64,000 nt of DNA from Pradoshia sp. D12 (GTDB taxonomy: Bacteria > Bacillota > Bacilli > Bacillales > Pradoshiaceae): positions 3,475,587 to 3,539,586 of the forward strand of contig NZ_CP044545.1 in NCBI RefSeq assembly GCF_008935075.1, given 5' to 3'. Both the position numbers and the translations under genes were made by a program. Under the pieces are notes generated by a model. The model did no database searches and had not been told where the DNA came from. It saw nothing but the letters and a program-made list of their open reading frames with translations. Of the stretch, positions 25,866-35,189 are shown one piece after another (within the stretch, counting starts at the first letter, position 1; each line of letters starts with the position of its first letter).

Positions 25866-28241
25866 TTATCGTTTTTTCTTCTTACCGGATTTGCGCTTGG
25901 CAGCCGGTGCGTTTTCGTAAAACTTCTTTTTCTTTCTTGGGCCTTTTTTATCGGAGCTTTCTCCAGGCTTACCTTTGCCTTGGCCTTTCGGACCGCGCTT
26001 GTCCCCATTTCCTCCCTGTGGTTTGGAAGAATCCTTGCGGCGGTTTTTACCCGGTTCTGCTCTAAAAATACGTTTTTCACCGGAAACTCGTTCACGGTTG
26101 TCTTTCATCCCAACAATTTCAAAGTCAATGGTACGCTCATCTTTATTTACATTAATGACCTTTACGGTGATCTCGTCTCCGATTCGGAAAACCTTAGCTG
26201 TACGTTCACCAATCATCGCATATTGACGGTCGTCAAAATGATAGTAATCATCAGTCATGTAGCTGACATGGACAAGACCTTCAATTGTGTTGGAAAGCTC
26301 AACAAACATACCGAAGTTTGTGACAGAGCTAATAATCCCGTCAAACTCCTCGCCAACTTTATCTTCCATGTATTCAGCTTTCTTCAGATCATCTGTTTCA
26401 CGCTCAGCATCAACCGCGCGTCTTTCCATTGAGGAAGTATGCTGCGCAATCTCACCAAGTCTTTCATTCCATTTTTCCTGCGTCTCTTTGCTTAGATCCC
26501 CATTTATTAAATACGTACGAATTAAGCGGTGGACAATTAAGTCCGGATAACGGCGGATCGGTGATGTAAAGTGAGTATAATAATCGGTCGACAATCCAAA
26601 GTGTCCCAAGCTTTCAGGATCATACTTTGCTTGTTTCATGGAGCGAAGCATGACTGTCGATACGACCATTTCCTCCGGTTTTCCCTGTACTGCTTCAATG
26701 ATTTCCTGCAAAGCACGCGGGTGAATGGAATTGGCTGTACCACGAACGATATAGCCAAAGTTCACGATAAAGTCGAAGAATTTTCTCAGCTTCTCTTCAT
26801 TAGGATCTTCGTGAATCCGATAAAGGAAAGGCACGTCCATCCAATGGAAATGCTCAGCTACTGTTTCGTTGGCTGCAAGCATAAATTCTTCAATTAATTT
26901 TTCTGCAACAGAACGTGTACGAAGAACAACATCGGTTGGTTCTCCATTCTCATCAACAAGGATTTTTGCTTCTTTAAAATCAAAGTCAATGGCTCCTCTG
27001 CGCATCCGTTTTTCGCGAAGAATTTCAGCCAATTTCTCCATTTCCTCAAACATCGGAACAAGCGGTTCATAGCGCTCAATCAATTCTGCGTTCTTATCAA
27101 CAAGAATCTCATTCACATCTGAATACGTCATACGCTCTGTTGTTTTAATTACGCTCTGGAAAATCTCATGGGAAACAACAGTTCCTTCAGAATCAATCTC
27201 CATTTCACATGATAATGTTAAACGGTCAACACGTGGATTCAATGAACAAATTCCATTTGATAGTCGATGTGGTATCATCGGAATAACTCGATCCACAAGA
27301 TAGATACTTGTTGCACGCTCTGCCGCTTCCTTATCAATTGGCGATCCTTCGGTTACATAATGAGAAACATCGGCAATATGTACACCCAATTTATAATTTC
27401 CATTATCAAGTCTCGTTACTGTAACAGCATCATCCAAGTCTTTCGCATCCGCACCATCAATCGTGACAATCGTTTCATCCCTAAGATCACGACGATTGGC
27501 CAGATCTTTTTCATCTATGACTTCAGGTGTTTGATTAGCTTGTTCCAGTGCATCCTCTGGAAATTCTCCTGGCAAACCAAACTTATGAATAATGGATAAA
27601 ATATCAACACCCGGGTCATTTTTATGCCCTAAGATCGTGATAACTTCACCTTCTGCCGACATTCTGCCTTCTGGGTAATTTGTTATTTTAACAACTACTT
27701 TATGACCTTCAACGGCACCGTTCTTCGCCTCGTTAGGAATAAAGATATCATTAGCCATTTTTTTATCATCTGGGATTACAAAACCAATCCCTCTTGTTTC
27801 CGTATATGTCCCTACGACATTTTGGACACCGCGTTCAATGATTTTAACAATGGTGCCTTCCCGTCTTTGGCCTGATGATTGTGAAGAAACACGGACCATA
27901 ACAATATCTCCATGCATCGCATTATTTAACTCATGCGGAGGAATAAAAATATCATCCATGCCTTTCTCTTCAGGTAGCACAAAAGCAAATCCCTTAGCAT
28001 GACCAGATACCTTCCCTTTTACAAGGTTCATACGTTCTGGCAGTCCATAACGATCAGAACGAGTTCTCACGATTTGGCCATGCTCCTCCATATACACAAG
28101 AGCCTTCACAAAATCCTTGAAATCCCCGGAGTCTTCTACCCCCATTGCTGCCTCTAATTCTTGTACGGTCATGGGTTTGTAAGCTTCTTCTTTCATATAA
28201 GAATACAGCTTTTCTACATGTTGACGTATCATGTCATCCAT
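25866..28241 (-). CDS. rnr: Ribonuclease R
   Basis: Processive 3'-5' exoribonuclease of the RNB family, 791 aa, that degrades structured RNA and works with SmpB-tmRNA in rescue. Order: N-terminal winged helix, two cold-shock domains, catalytic RNB domain with [16 protein letters not shown] (metal-binding Asp residues), HIADVSHYV and [15 protein letters not shown], then an S1 domain ([20 protein letters not shown]) and a Lys/Arg-rich tail ending [10 protein letters not shown]. The start at ATG 28241 lies after RBS AAAGGAGGGG; a longer frame to 28295 would overlap est and has no RBS. Directly downstream of est, as in Bacillus. Confidence 0.96.
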   Translation of the reverse strand: MDDMIRQHVEKLYSYMKEEAYKPMTVQELEAAMGVEDSGDFKDFVKALVYMEEHGQIVRTRSDRYGLPERMNLVKGKVSGHAKGFAFVLPEEKGMDDIFIPPHELNNAMHGDIVMVRVSSQSSGQRREGTIVKIIERGVQNVVGTYTETRGIGFVIPDDKKMANDIFIPNEAKNGAVEGHKVVVKITNYPEGRMSAEGEVITILGHKNDPGVDILSIIHKFGLPGEFPEDALEQANQTPEVIDEKDLANRRDLRDETIVTIDGADAKDLDDAVTVTRLDNGNYKLGVHIADVSHYVTEGSPIDKEAAERATSIYLVDRVIPMIPHRLSNGICSLNPRVDRLTLSCEMEIDSEGTVVSHEIFQSVIKTTERMTYSDVNEILVDKNAELIERYEPLVPMFEEMEKLAEILREKRMRRGAIDFDFKEAKILVDENGEPTDVVLRTRSVAEKLIEEFMLAANETVAEHFHWMDVPFLYRIHEDPNEEKLRKFFDFIVNFGYIVRGTANSIHPRALQEIIEAVQGKPEEMVVSTVMLRSMKQAKYDPESLGHFGLSTDYYTHFTSPIRRYPDLIVHRLIRTYLINGDLSKETQEKWNERLGEIAQHTSSMERRAVDAERETDDLKKAEYMEDKVGEEFDGIISSVTNFGMFVELSNTIEGLVHVSYMTDDYYHFDDRQYAMIGERTAKVFRIGDEITVKVINVNKDERTIDFEIVGMKDNRERVSGEKRIFRAEPGKNRRKDSSKPQGGNGDKRGPKGQGKGKPGESSDKKGPRKKKKFYENAPAAKRKSGKKKKR

Positions 28242-28282
28242 CACAAACCCCTCCTTTCTTTCCTTTATCATTGATCTATCTA

Positions 28283-29023
28283 TTAATTTGCCCAATCAAG
28301 ACTCTCTAAAAACGCAAAAACATCCTGATGAAGCTGATCACGTTCTTTATCCAGTGTTATCACATGGCCTGATTCCTCATACCATTTTAATGTTTTTTGT
28401 TCAGTAATTGCAGAATTATAGATAATATTAGCGCTGTCAGTATTGATCATATGATCGTGGCGTGCCTGAGCGACAAAAAGCGGAACATCCACTTGATTCA
28501 CATGATCTCTTACATTGCCAATCAATTCTTGCAAGGCTTGCAGGGTATTCATTGGACGAAAACAATTCATTTCTGCCTCAATTTGTTCCTGACTTTTACC
28601 TTCACGCTTTTTATACTGACGGGCATACTCAAGTACCCCATCATACATAACTTTTTCACTTTTTATATACATAGGTGAACACATGGTAACGATACCCTTA
28701 ACAGGTACAGTGTAACCTAATTTCAAGGAAAATACCCCTCCTAACGAAAGACCTGCTACCGCAATTTCCTTATGGCCCATTGCCCGCAATCGATCATAGG
28801 CTTTCATACAGTCCTTCCACCAATCAGTTGGTCCGAATTCTACCAACTCCTCCGGAGGTACTCCGTGCCCTTTATATTGCGGTGCATGACATGTATATCC
28901 CCTGCTTTCAAGATATCGGCCTAACATCCTTACATCAGCGCTATTCCCTGTAAAACCGTGAAGCAATAAGACTGCACGGTTTCCTCCCTCGAATGTAAAT
29001 GGTTTTGGCTGAGTTAATTTCAT
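28283..29023 (-). CDS. est: Carboxylesterase (Est30 type)
   Basis: Alpha/beta hydrolase of 246 aa, the Est30/YvaK esterase that hydrolyses short acyl esters in the cytoplasm. Oxyanion motif LLHGFTGN near residue 20, nucleophile Ser93 in GLSLGG, an Asp in AQARHDHMI and a His in [11 protein letters not shown] complete the triad. It sits between secG and rnr, the conserved Bacillus order secG-est-rnr-smpB. ATG with RBS AAGGGAG. The physiological substrate is unknown in the family. Confidence 0.95.
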   Translation of the reverse strand: MKLTQPKPFTFEGGNRAVLLLHGFTGNSADVRMLGRYLESRGYTCHAPQYKGHGVPPEELVEFGPTDWWKDCMKAYDRLRAMGHKEIAVAGLSLGGVFSLKLGYTVPVKGIVTMCSPMYIKSEKVMYDGVLEYARQYKKREGKSQEQIEAEMNCFRPMNTLQALQELIGNVRDHVNQVDVPLFVAQARHDHMINTDSANIIYNSAITEQKTLKWYEESGHVITLDKERDQLHQDVFAFLESLDWAN

Positions 29024-29124
29024 ATAAAAAATCTCCCTTTGTTAAAACTTATACTATGTACTATTAGTTTACGATGTTAGAGGAACAAAACGCTATTAAT
29101 ATGAACGATTTACACATCAAAAAA

Positions 29125-29144
29125 GCCTGGCAAAGCTGCCAGGC
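29125..29144 (-). terminator. Terminator of secG
   Basis: GCCTGGCA (29125-29132) pairs with TGCCAGGC (29137-29144); six U follow on the minus strand. est and rnr must therefore start from a promoter of their own or from read-through. Confidence 0.85.
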
Positions 29145-29163
29145 AATGTTTGTTTTCGCACTA

Positions 29164-29400
29164 TTACTTTGCAAAGAAAGAAACCAGAATGGTTAAAACA
29201 AAAAATAATACTGATAAAACAATAGTAGCGCGGTGTAAATATAAATCAAGTCCTCTCGCCTTTTGTTTACCAAAAAGCTGTTCAGCACCACCGGAAATCG
29301 CGCCGGATAAACCTGCACTTTTACCGGATTGCAGTAAGACCACAACAATTAAACTAATACATGTAATAACCAATAATACCATGAGCGTAGTATGCAACAC
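29164..29400 (-). CDS. secG: Preprotein translocase subunit SecG
   Basis: Small membrane subunit of SecYEG, 78 aa, with two helices: [22 protein letters not shown] and the second at the C-terminus. The hallmark [27 protein letters not shown] lies between them. GTG at 29400 is chosen because the RBS AGGAGG is 9 bp upstream; the TTG at 29406 would be only 3 bp from it. First gene of the secG-est-rnr group, followed by a strong terminator. Confidence 0.95.
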   Translation of the reverse strand: MLHTTLMVLLVITCISLIVVVLLQSGKSAGLSGAISGGAEQLFGKQKARGLDLYLHRATIVLSVLFFVLTILVSFFAK

Positions 29401-29554
29401 GAACAAATACCTCCTAATTACGGTCTTATCAATACTATTACTTTACCATAACCACCTTTTTTTCACAATAACTAACAAGGAGGTAATAGTTAAATTCACC
29501 GCAGGCAGGGTATAATCAAATAAGAGGATTCAAAAACCCGGGACAGAGGGGGAC

Positions 29555-30094
29555 ATGATTATGTTTACCGATTGGTTATATAAAGTAAATTACATAAATA
29601 TGATCGGATTTATATTTGGCAGTTTAATGATGTTCTTCGGATGGAATGCCCCCTTAATGGGAGCTCTTTTACTCGCGGCCGGTGTACTATTAATCATTTC
29701 TAAACTTAATGGAAGGCCGTTCATCTATTTTATGACCTATTTTGTACATCTATGTTTGATTGGTTTATTGATTTTTGAACTCTTATCTATAGAATGGTTG
29801 TCTATTAACCCCATCCTTTTCGTAGTTTGTATAGCAGCACTGATTAGCTTAATAGCAGTCATTATTCGCTCGAATACGAGCACTCTAAGCCTCTTTTGGT
29901 TGGCATTACATATCTTAATACTTGCCTATGGATTTATTGGCGAAGGCACTTTCTGGTCGACTGTTTGGAGTCCGGGATCTGTCCAGGTCGTATTTAAAAC
30001 CTTCTATTCTATATTAATCGCATTTTTCCTGATTGGCGTATTTTTGGACCGTTTTCAAAACGAACTAAGGAGAGAGTACCGCGATAGAAATTAA
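29555..30094 (+). CDS. Unrecognised integral membrane protein
   Basis: 179 aa with about five hydrophobic helices and few polar loops (KLNGRP, IRSNTSTLS, GEGTFWSTVWSPGS); the C-terminus is charged (RFQNELRREYRDRN) and probably cytoplasmic. No family motif recognised. ATG 29555 follows a GGGGG-type RBS. Divergent from secG and convergent with the nitroreductase gene, from which it is separated by a very long shared hairpin. A real gene by frame length and RBS; function unknown. Confidence 0.75.
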   Translation: MIMFTDWLYKVNYINMIGFIFGSLMMFFGWNAPLMGALLLAAGVLLIISKLNGRPFIYFMTYFVHLCLIGLLIFELLSIEWLSINPILFVVCIAALISLIAVIIRSNTSTLSLFWLALHILILAYGFIGEGTFWSTVWSPGSVQVVFKTFYSILIAFFLIGVFLDRFQNELRREYRDRN

Positions 30095-30097
30095 ATG

Positions 30098-30178
30098 AAA
30101 AGACGCTCACTTTTTAGCACCTCAAGTTAGATATAAAATCTAACTTTTGGAGTAAACTAAAAATGGAGCGTCTTTTTT
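30098..30178. terminator. Long composite hairpin, bidirectional terminator
   Basis: About 80 nt fold into one nested hairpin: outer arms AAAAGACGCTC (30098-30108) and GAGCGTCTTTT (30166-30176), middle arms TTTTTAG (30112-30118) and CTAAAAA (30157-30163), inner arms AAGTTAGAT (30124-30132) and ATCTAACTT (30138-30146). It separates two convergent genes. Confidence 0.8.
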
Positions 30179-30184
30179 GTTGAT

Positions 30185-30790
30185 TTATTTATACACTTTC
30201 ACACGATCTTCAATTGGATTGAATTGGTTTTCACCAGCAGGAGCAACTGGTTTACCAAATGGCATTTGGGCGGATAATCTCCAGCTTGCAGGTATATTCC
30301 AGGTTGCCTTCACTTCTTCATCAATCAACGGATTGTAATGCTGAAGTGTAGCTCCTAATCCTTCCGCTTCAAGAGCTGTCCAAACGACGAGCTGCAGCAT
30401 TCCGGAGGCTTCATTAGACCAAATAGGGAATTTATCTGCATATAGATCAAATTGTGACTGCAGCCCCTCTATGACCGATTGATCTTCAAAGAAGAGTACA
30501 GTGCCATATCCAGCATTAAACATATCCATTTTTTCCTGAGTGCCACCAAAATTTTCGGCAGGTACGACTTTTCGTAATGTTTCAGTTGTGATACTCCAAA
30601 ACTTATTACTTTGTTCTCCAAATAATACGACTACTCTTGCGCTTTGTGAGTTAAAGGCAGATGGTGTATGCTTGACGGCGAATTTAACAATCTCCTCTAC
30701 TCTTTCTTCAGAAATTACCTTTTCATTACTAATCGCATACAGTGAACGTCTTTTTTCAATTGCTGATAAAAATTCATTTGTATTTGTCAT
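30185..30790 (-). CDS. Nitroreductase family protein
   Basis: FMN-dependent oxidoreductase of the nitroreductase superfamily, 201 aa, in the subgroup related to fungal Hbn1/Frm2 and bacterial CinD. Seen: EKRRSLYAIS with FMN-binding Arg/Ser near the N-terminus, HTPSAFNSQSARVVVL, and GLGATLQHYNPLID near residue 150. Such proteins reduce quinones and nitroaromatics and are induced by copper or electrophiles. It follows catE by 42 bp on the same strand, beside an HxlR regulator, so an electrophile-detoxification role is likely. Confidence 0.87.
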   Translation of the reverse strand: MTNTNEFLSAIEKRRSLYAISNEKVISEERVEEIVKFAVKHTPSAFNSQSARVVVLFGEQSNKFWSITTETLRKVVPAENFGGTQEKMDMFNAGYGTVLFFEDQSVIEGLQSQFDLYADKFPIWSNEASGMLQLVVWTALEAEGLGATLQHYNPLIDEEVKATWNIPASWRLSAQMPFGKPVAPAGENQFNPIEDRVKVYK

Positions 30791-30832
30791 GATTTATTCC
30801 TCCCCAATGTTTTTATACATACTAAAATCTAT

Positions 30833-31681
30833 TTAGACAGATAACCGAATAGATAAACCAAACGGGTCTGTTGTTACCCAAATTCCATTCTCTTCTCGAA
30901 CTTCAGCACCTATATTATTCAAACGTGAAATCACTTCTTCTCTTTGTTCATGATTAGGATAATGAATAGTGAATGTTTGGAGTCCCACACTTTCTTTTGA
31001 AGCAGCCGGTATATTCCTGCCATTCCATACATTTAAACCGATATGATGGTGGTAGCCACCTGTGGACAAAAACAGTGCCTGATTTCCATAACGAGTAACT
31101 ACATCAAATCCCAATCCCTGGCAATAAAACTCCTCCGCCAGTTCAAGATTGCCAATATGCAAATGAATATGCCCCATTGCCGTATCAGACGGAAGGCCTT
31201 TCCACATCGTGTCTTCTCCTGCTGCCAATACTTCTTCTGCCTTCAAAGGCTCCGTAACCATATGAACCTCTTTGTCTTTCCATATCCATGAGGAAGCTGG
31301 GCGATCTGCGTAAATTTCAATTCCATTCCCATCAACATCCTGTAAATATAGTGCTTCACTAACATGATGATCTGAAGCACCCAATGGGTAATTAATTTTT
31401 GCAATATGATGCAAAAAGCTTCCTAAATCTGCACGTGAAGGCAACAATAAAGCAAAATGGTACAGCCCGGTTTTATGTGCCTCTTTTGGTATAACATTTT
31501 CAGGTTGAATCAAAGTTAATAATGGTGTTTCCCCATCAGCTGTTAAAACTGTACGATTCTCCTCTTTCTCCAGCACTTTAAAACCAATGATGTTTTCGTA
31601 AAAGGCGAGCGATCTTTCCATATTAAGTATCTTCAATTCAAGACTTTTCACAAACGTATTTGTTTTCTGATGAAAGTTCAT
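30833..31681 (-). CDS. catE: Catechol-2,3-dioxygenase CatE (VOC family)
   Basis: Ring-cleaving extradiol dioxygenase with two VOC modules, 282 aa. The first (~10-120) holds LELKILNMERSLAFYENIIGFKVL, the second (~165-282) MGHIHLHIGNLELAEEFYCQGLGF. Likely Fe(II) ligands are the His of MGHIHLHIG, a His in STGGYHHHIGLNVW and an acidic residue near the C-terminus. Similar to B. subtilis CatE (YfiE), which detoxifies catechol. ATG 31681 follows the RBS GGGAGAGAG; the frame extending to 31696 lacks one. Divergent from the HxlR regulator; the DoxX partner catD found in B. subtilis is absent. Confidence 0.87.
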   Translation of the reverse strand: MNFHQKTNTFVKSLELKILNMERSLAFYENIIGFKVLEKEENRTVLTADGETPLLTLIQPENVIPKEAHKTGLYHFALLLPSRADLGSFLHHIAKINYPLGASDHHVSEALYLQDVDGNGIEIYADRPASSWIWKDKEVHMVTEPLKAEEVLAAGEDTMWKGLPSDTAMGHIHLHIGNLELAEEFYCQGLGFDVVTRYGNQALFLSTGGYHHHIGLNVWNGRNIPAASKESVGLQTFTIHYPNHEQREEVISRLNNIGAEVREENGIWVTTDPFGLSIRLSV

Positions 31682-31733
31682 ATTACTCTCTCCCAAATGG
31701 CATTTTGTTTTTTTATAATTTAATCAGCACATA

Positions 31734-31768
31734 ACTTACTTTATGTAAGTAATTATACTTTAGTAATA
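31734..31768. promoter_or_regulatory. HxlR/DUF24-type operators upstream of catE
   Basis: ACTTAC-TTTAT-GTAAGT (31734-31750) and, next to it, an ATTATACTTTAGTAAT-type palindrome centred near 31760. The spacing and TACT/AGTA cores resemble sites of YodB/CatR proteins. They lie in the catE promoter region, about 90-120 bp from the divergent regulator gene. Confidence 0.6.
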
Positions 31769-31855
31769 AATTTATATCAAGTAAATTATTTCCTATAAAT
31801 AATTATATGATTTTTCAATAATACGATATAATATAGACCAGAGGGGTGATGTAAT

Positions 31856-32191
31856 ATGAATCAATCTCACATTTGTCCTAAATTTGAGAAAGCTATGGAT
31901 ATCCTCAGCCGCCGTTGGTCAGGGTTAATTATTTATCAACTGCAATCCGGTCCTCAGCGTTTCTGTACGCTGGAATCCTCAATTGGTATCAGTGGGCGAG
32001 TACTATCTGAACGGCTAAAGGAATTGGAAAAACAAGGGATTGTCAAACGCGAAGTTTATCCGGAAACGCCGGTCCGAATTGAATATTCCTTAACAGAAGC
32101 AGGAGAAGCCATGAAACCTATGATGCAATCCATTGCAAAATGGGCCGATGAATGGATGAAAAAGGATTCTCCAGAAACTGATCAAAAATAA
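31856..32191 (+). CDS. HxlR (DUF24) family redox regulator, CatR/YodB-like
   Basis: Winged-helix repressor of 111 aa. The opening MNQSHICPKFEKAMDILSRR carries the conserved N-terminal cysteine at position 7; in B. subtilis CatR (Cys7) and YodB (Cys6) this residue senses quinones and diamide. The wing and recognition helix read SSIGISGRVLSERLKELEKQGIVKREVYPETPVRIEYSLTEAG, the family signature. Divergent from catE and the nitroreductase gene, which it most likely represses. ATG after RBS GAGGGGTG. CatR is the best match by context, but the assignment to CatR rather than YodB is not certain. Confidence 0.88.
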   Translation: MNQSHICPKFEKAMDILSRRWSGLIIYQLQSGPQRFCTLESSIGISGRVLSERLKELEKQGIVKREVYPETPVRIEYSLTEAGEAMKPMMQSIAKWADEWMKKDSPETDQK

Positions 32192-32194
32192 ATG

Positions 32195-32226
32195 CCGATT
32201 GCGCTGGCCGCAATCGGTTTTTTCTT
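32195..32226 (+). terminator. Terminator of the HxlR gene
   Basis: CCGATTGCG (32195-32203) pairs with CGCAATCGG (32209-32217), followed by six T. Confidence 0.88.
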
Positions 32227-32533
32227 TTTTTGATTGAAATTCATATCAGCCTACAATAAAAAAAAAGAGAATAGGAGGTTTCCCTACTCTCCCATCCCTT
32301 CATTATTTTTTAATCATCACTTGTTTAGGTGCTGGTTATAAAAAGCCCTAATACAAGCGTTAATTATATACGCTTTCATTTAGAAGCTATGTATTCAGTA
32401 TCTTTAATTTTTGATCTACTTATATATAAAGTGAAATATTTTAACTTTTCTGATAAACTTAATCAAACGTTTTATTCTAGATAGTAAGTGAAAGTGCAGG
32501 ACAAATTAGAGAAGAGACAAAGGGGGATCACAG
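32227..32533. other. Intergenic region upstream of putP
   Basis: 307 bp without a gene. It contains an A run followed by an imperfect GAGAATAGG/CCCTACTCTC hairpin (about 32268-32291), which would be a terminator only for minus-strand transcription although no minus-strand gene leads into it, and an inverted repeat AAGCGT-N9-ACGCTT (32355-32375). The putP promoter should lie in the AT-rich part after 32400; I could not define it. Confidence 0.5.
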
Positions 32534-34000
32534 ATGGATTATGCATTATTAACATCAGTCATTATTTACATGATTTTAATGCTCGGGATCGGATATTTTG
32601 CCTATAAAAGAACATCCAATTTATCTGATTATATGCTTGGCGGCAGAACACTCGGACCTGCCGTAACAGCATTAAGTGCAGGAGCTGCTGACATGAGTGG
32701 CTGGCTGTTAATGGGATTACCCGGAGCTATGTACGTATCCGGCCTTAGCGCAGCATGGATTGCCATCGGTTTAACTATAGGAGCCTGGGCTAACTGGATT
32801 TATGTAGCGCCAAGACTGCGTACCTATACACAAATAGCCAATGATTCCATTACAATTCCTGGCTATTTAGAGAACCGCTTTGGCGATACCTCAAAAATAC
32901 TGCGCTTGATTTCTGGACTTGTTATTCTTGTATTCTTTACCTTTTATGTTTCATCGGGGATGGTTTCCGGCGGTATACTATTCCAAAGTACATTCGGGCT
33001 TGATTACCATACTGGATTAATAGTGGTTACTCTAGTAGTAGTCGCATACACTTTGTTTGGAGGATTTCTTGCCGTCAGCTGGACTGACTTTGTGCAAGGG
33101 ATCATCATGTTTATAGCACTGATTCTTGTTCCAATCGTCACTCTTATTGAAGTGGGCGGATTTGGAGAATCAATTGATACAGCACGATCTATCAATCCAG
33201 CCTTATTAGATATTTTCAGAGGCACAACGATACTGGGCATCCTTTCTTCCATTGCCTGGGGACTTGGTTACTTCGGCCAGCCTCATATCATTGTCCGCTT
33301 TATGGCCATTTCATCTGTTAAAGAAATTAAAAAGGCCCGTCGAATCGGAATGGGATGGATGATTTTCTCTATTATTGGGGCAATGCTGACTGGATTTATC
33401 GGGATTACGTATTTCTCACAAAATGGCTCACCATTAGAAAACCCGGAAACGGTCTTTATCGTTTTAGGAGAAGTATTATTCCACCCGATTATTACTGGAT
33501 TTTTAATCTCAGCTATTTTAGCTGCTATTATGAGTACCATTTCTTCGCAACTTCTCGTTACATCCAGCTCGTTAACAGAAGATATCTACAAAACATTTTT
33601 CAGACGATCAGCATCTGATAGAGAACTTGTTTTCTTAGGAAGATTGTCCGTTTTAATTGTCTCGATTGTCGCGTTATTTTTATCCTGGGAAAAGAACTCC
33701 ACAATTCTCGAACTGGTTGGTTATGCTTGGGCAGGCTTCGGATCATCATTCGGTCCGCTCATCCTTTTAAGTCTCTTCTGGAAACGTATGAATAAATGGG
33801 GAGCATTGGCAGGTATCGTTATGGGTGCCTTCACTGTTATTATATGGTCCAGCTTAGGTCTCTCTGATACGCTCTATGAAATGATTCCTGGCTTTGGAGC
33901 AAGCACACTTGCTATCATCATTGTCAGCTTACTGACCGCTCCACCGAAGCAAGAAGTGGGTATCCAATACAAGCAATTTAATGATTTAATGAGGCAATAG
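32534..34000 (+). CDS. putP: Sodium/proline symporter
   Basis: Member of the sodium:solute symporter family, 488 aa, about 13 helices, importing L-proline with sodium. Characteristic stretches are SLSDYMLGGRTLGPAVTALSAGAADMSGWLLMGLPG-like at the N-terminus (SAGAADMSGWLLMGLPGA), WTDFVQG, GYFGQPHIIVRFMA and ISSQLLVTSSSLTEDIYK, the classical SSS signatures with sodium-site Ser residues. RBS AAGGGGG. It stands alone with a strong terminator and is not linked to proline catabolic genes, so it may serve uptake for osmoprotection (OpuE-like) rather than degradation. Confidence 0.9.
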   Translation: MDYALLTSVIIYMILMLGIGYFAYKRTSNLSDYMLGGRTLGPAVTALSAGAADMSGWLLMGLPGAMYVSGLSAAWIAIGLTIGAWANWIYVAPRLRTYTQIANDSITIPGYLENRFGDTSKILRLISGLVILVFFTFYVSSGMVSGGILFQSTFGLDYHTGLIVVTLVVVAYTLFGGFLAVSWTDFVQGIIMFIALILVPIVTLIEVGGFGESIDTARSINPALLDIFRGTTILGILSSIAWGLGYFGQPHIIVRFMAISSVKEIKKARRIGMGWMIFSIIGAMLTGFIGITYFSQNGSPLENPETVFIVLGEVLFHPIITGFLISAILAAIMSTISSQLLVTSSSLTEDIYKTFFRRSASDRELVFLGRLSVLIVSIVALFLSWEKNSTILELVGYAWAGFGSSFGPLILLSLFWKRMNKWGALAGIVMGAFTVIIWSSLGLSDTLYEMIPGFGASTLAIIIVSLLTAPPKQEVGIQYKQFNDLMRQ

Positions 34001-34005
34001 AAAGT

Positions 34006-34035
34006 AAAAAGCATTGGGGCGAGCCCAATGCTTTT
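34006..34035 (+). terminator. Terminator of putP
   Basis: GCATTGGG (34011-34018) pairs with CCCAATGC (34024-34031), followed by eight T. Confidence 0.88.
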
Positions 34036-34138
34036 TTTTGAAAAATAGCCCCATATGACTGGACTACTAGTCCGCAATTCCCCTCCAACTTTTTTATTAA
34101 ATTCAATATATTGTCATATTCTCGCTATCTTTTTATCT

Positions 34139-34154
34139 ATGAAAGCGCTATAAT
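34139..34154. promoter_or_regulatory. cre-like site overlapping the -10 of the kdu promoter
   Basis: ATGAAAGCGCTATAA (34139-34153) fits the cre consensus with one mismatch (position 14), and its right half is also the perfect -10 hexamer TATAAT (34149-34154). No good -35 is seen. Confidence 0.6.
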
Positions 34155-34161
34155 TAATTTA

Positions 34162-34187
34162 TGGGACGATGTACCATAATGTGGAAC
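34162..34187. promoter_or_regulatory. Candidate KdgR operator upstream of kduI
   Basis: Three TGGNAC half-sites alternate in orientation: TGGGAC (34162-34167), GTACCA (34171-34176) and TGGAAC (34182-34187). The last two form the inverted repeat GTACCA-N5-TGGAAC. They lie just after the -10, a repressor position. The IclR gene at 38.9-39.7 kb is the likely binder. Confidence 0.5.
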
Positions 34188-34189
34188 AA

Positions 34190-34358
34190 TTTCAAAATTA
34201 ATTAAAAATTGGAGAGTGGTAACCAGAAGACTTGATTCTGGAAGAGCTGCTACTTGTACTCTTTTAAGCAACCAGCAGTTTGTTCCCAACAACTAAAGTA
34301 AAGAGCTTCATTGATTGCTGCACAAAATTTTATAAATTAAATGAAGGAGATGTGAATA
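34190..34358 (+). other. Long structured 5' leader of kduI
   Basis: About 170 nt between the putative start point and kduI contain stems CCAGAA/TTCTGG (34223-34241), CTGCT/AGCAG (34247-34278) and TTGTT/AACAA (34280-34292). No known riboswitch is recognised. The kduI RBS is GAAGGAG at about 34344. Confidence 0.4.
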
Positions 34359-35189
34359 ATGGAAATAAGATATTCTACTCACCCTGATCATGCGAAAACT
34401 TTTACAACGGAGGAAATCCGTAAACATTATTTAATTGAGGAATTATTTGTACCAGGAGAAATTAAGCTTGTGAATACAATGGAAGACCGCGCTATTATCG
34501 GAGGCATTACTCCTTTAAACGAATCTATCTCTCTAGAGGGTTACGATGAAATTAAAGCAGATTATTTCCTTGAGCGCAGAGAAGTCGGAATTTTCAATGT
34601 TGGAGGCGGCGGTAAAATTACCGTTGATGGTGAAGTATATGAAATGGAGAATAAAGACTGTTTATATGTTGGCTTAGGCAAAAGAGAGTTAATTTTCACA
34701 AGCAACCAATCTGATCAACCGGCAAAATATTATTTGTTCTCTGCCCCTGCACATAAAGAGTATCCTACCCAACATGTAGCATTTAATGATATTGAGGGCG
34801 ACCGATTAGGATCAGCAGAAAATGCAAATGACCGTGTGATTAGACGAATGATTCATAATGAAGGAATACAAAGCTGCCAAGTCGTAATGGGAATGACGCA
34901 ATTAAATACAGGAAGCGTATGGAACTCCATGCCAACCCATACACATAACCGCAGAATGGAAGTATACCTATATATTGATTTAGATGAAAATGCGAGAATG
35001 TTCCATCTGATGGGTGAACCTACAGAAACTCGCCATATTGTGATGAAAAATGAGCAGGCAGTTATTTCACCTCCATGGTCTATCCATTGCGGAAGTGCTA
35101 CTAGTAACTATACATTCATTTGGGCGATGGCCGGTGAAAACAAAACCTACAATGATATGGATGCCGTATCAATAGATGAGCTCAGATAA
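34359..35189 (+). CDS. kduI: 5-keto-4-deoxyuronate isomerase
   Basis: Converts 5-keto-4-deoxyuronate to 2,5-diketo-3-deoxygluconate in the breakdown of pectin and other uronate polymers. 276 aa, cupin fold. The opening MEIRYSTHPDHAKTFTTEEIR and the zinc cluster WNSMPTHTHNRRMEVYLY (His, His, Glu) plus a later His in ISPPWSIHCG are the signature of KduI. First gene of the locus kduI-kduD-yhcH-kdgT-kdgK, all on the plus strand. Confidence 0.96.
   Translation: MEIRYSTHPDHAKTFTTEEIRKHYLIEELFVPGEIKLVNTMEDRAIIGGITPLNESISLEGYDEIKADYFLERREVGIFNVGGGGKITVDGEVYEMENKDCLYVGLGKRELIFTSNQSDQPAKYYLFSAPAHKEYPTQHVAFNDIEGDRLGSAENANDRVIRRMIHNEGIQSCQVVMGMTQLNTGSVWNSMPTHTHNRRMEVYLYIDLDENARMFHLMGEPTETRHIVMKNEQAVISPPWSIHCGSATSNYTFIWAMAGENKTYNDMDAVSIDELR

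Noticed and set aside
28242-28295. Longer rnr start overlapping est
   Set aside because: The ATG at 28241 has RBS AAAGGAGGGG, while the longer start would overlap the est stop and lacks one.
32363-32377. cre-like sequence upstream of putP
   Set aside because: It has two mismatches in the conserved left half and only the right half looks like cre.
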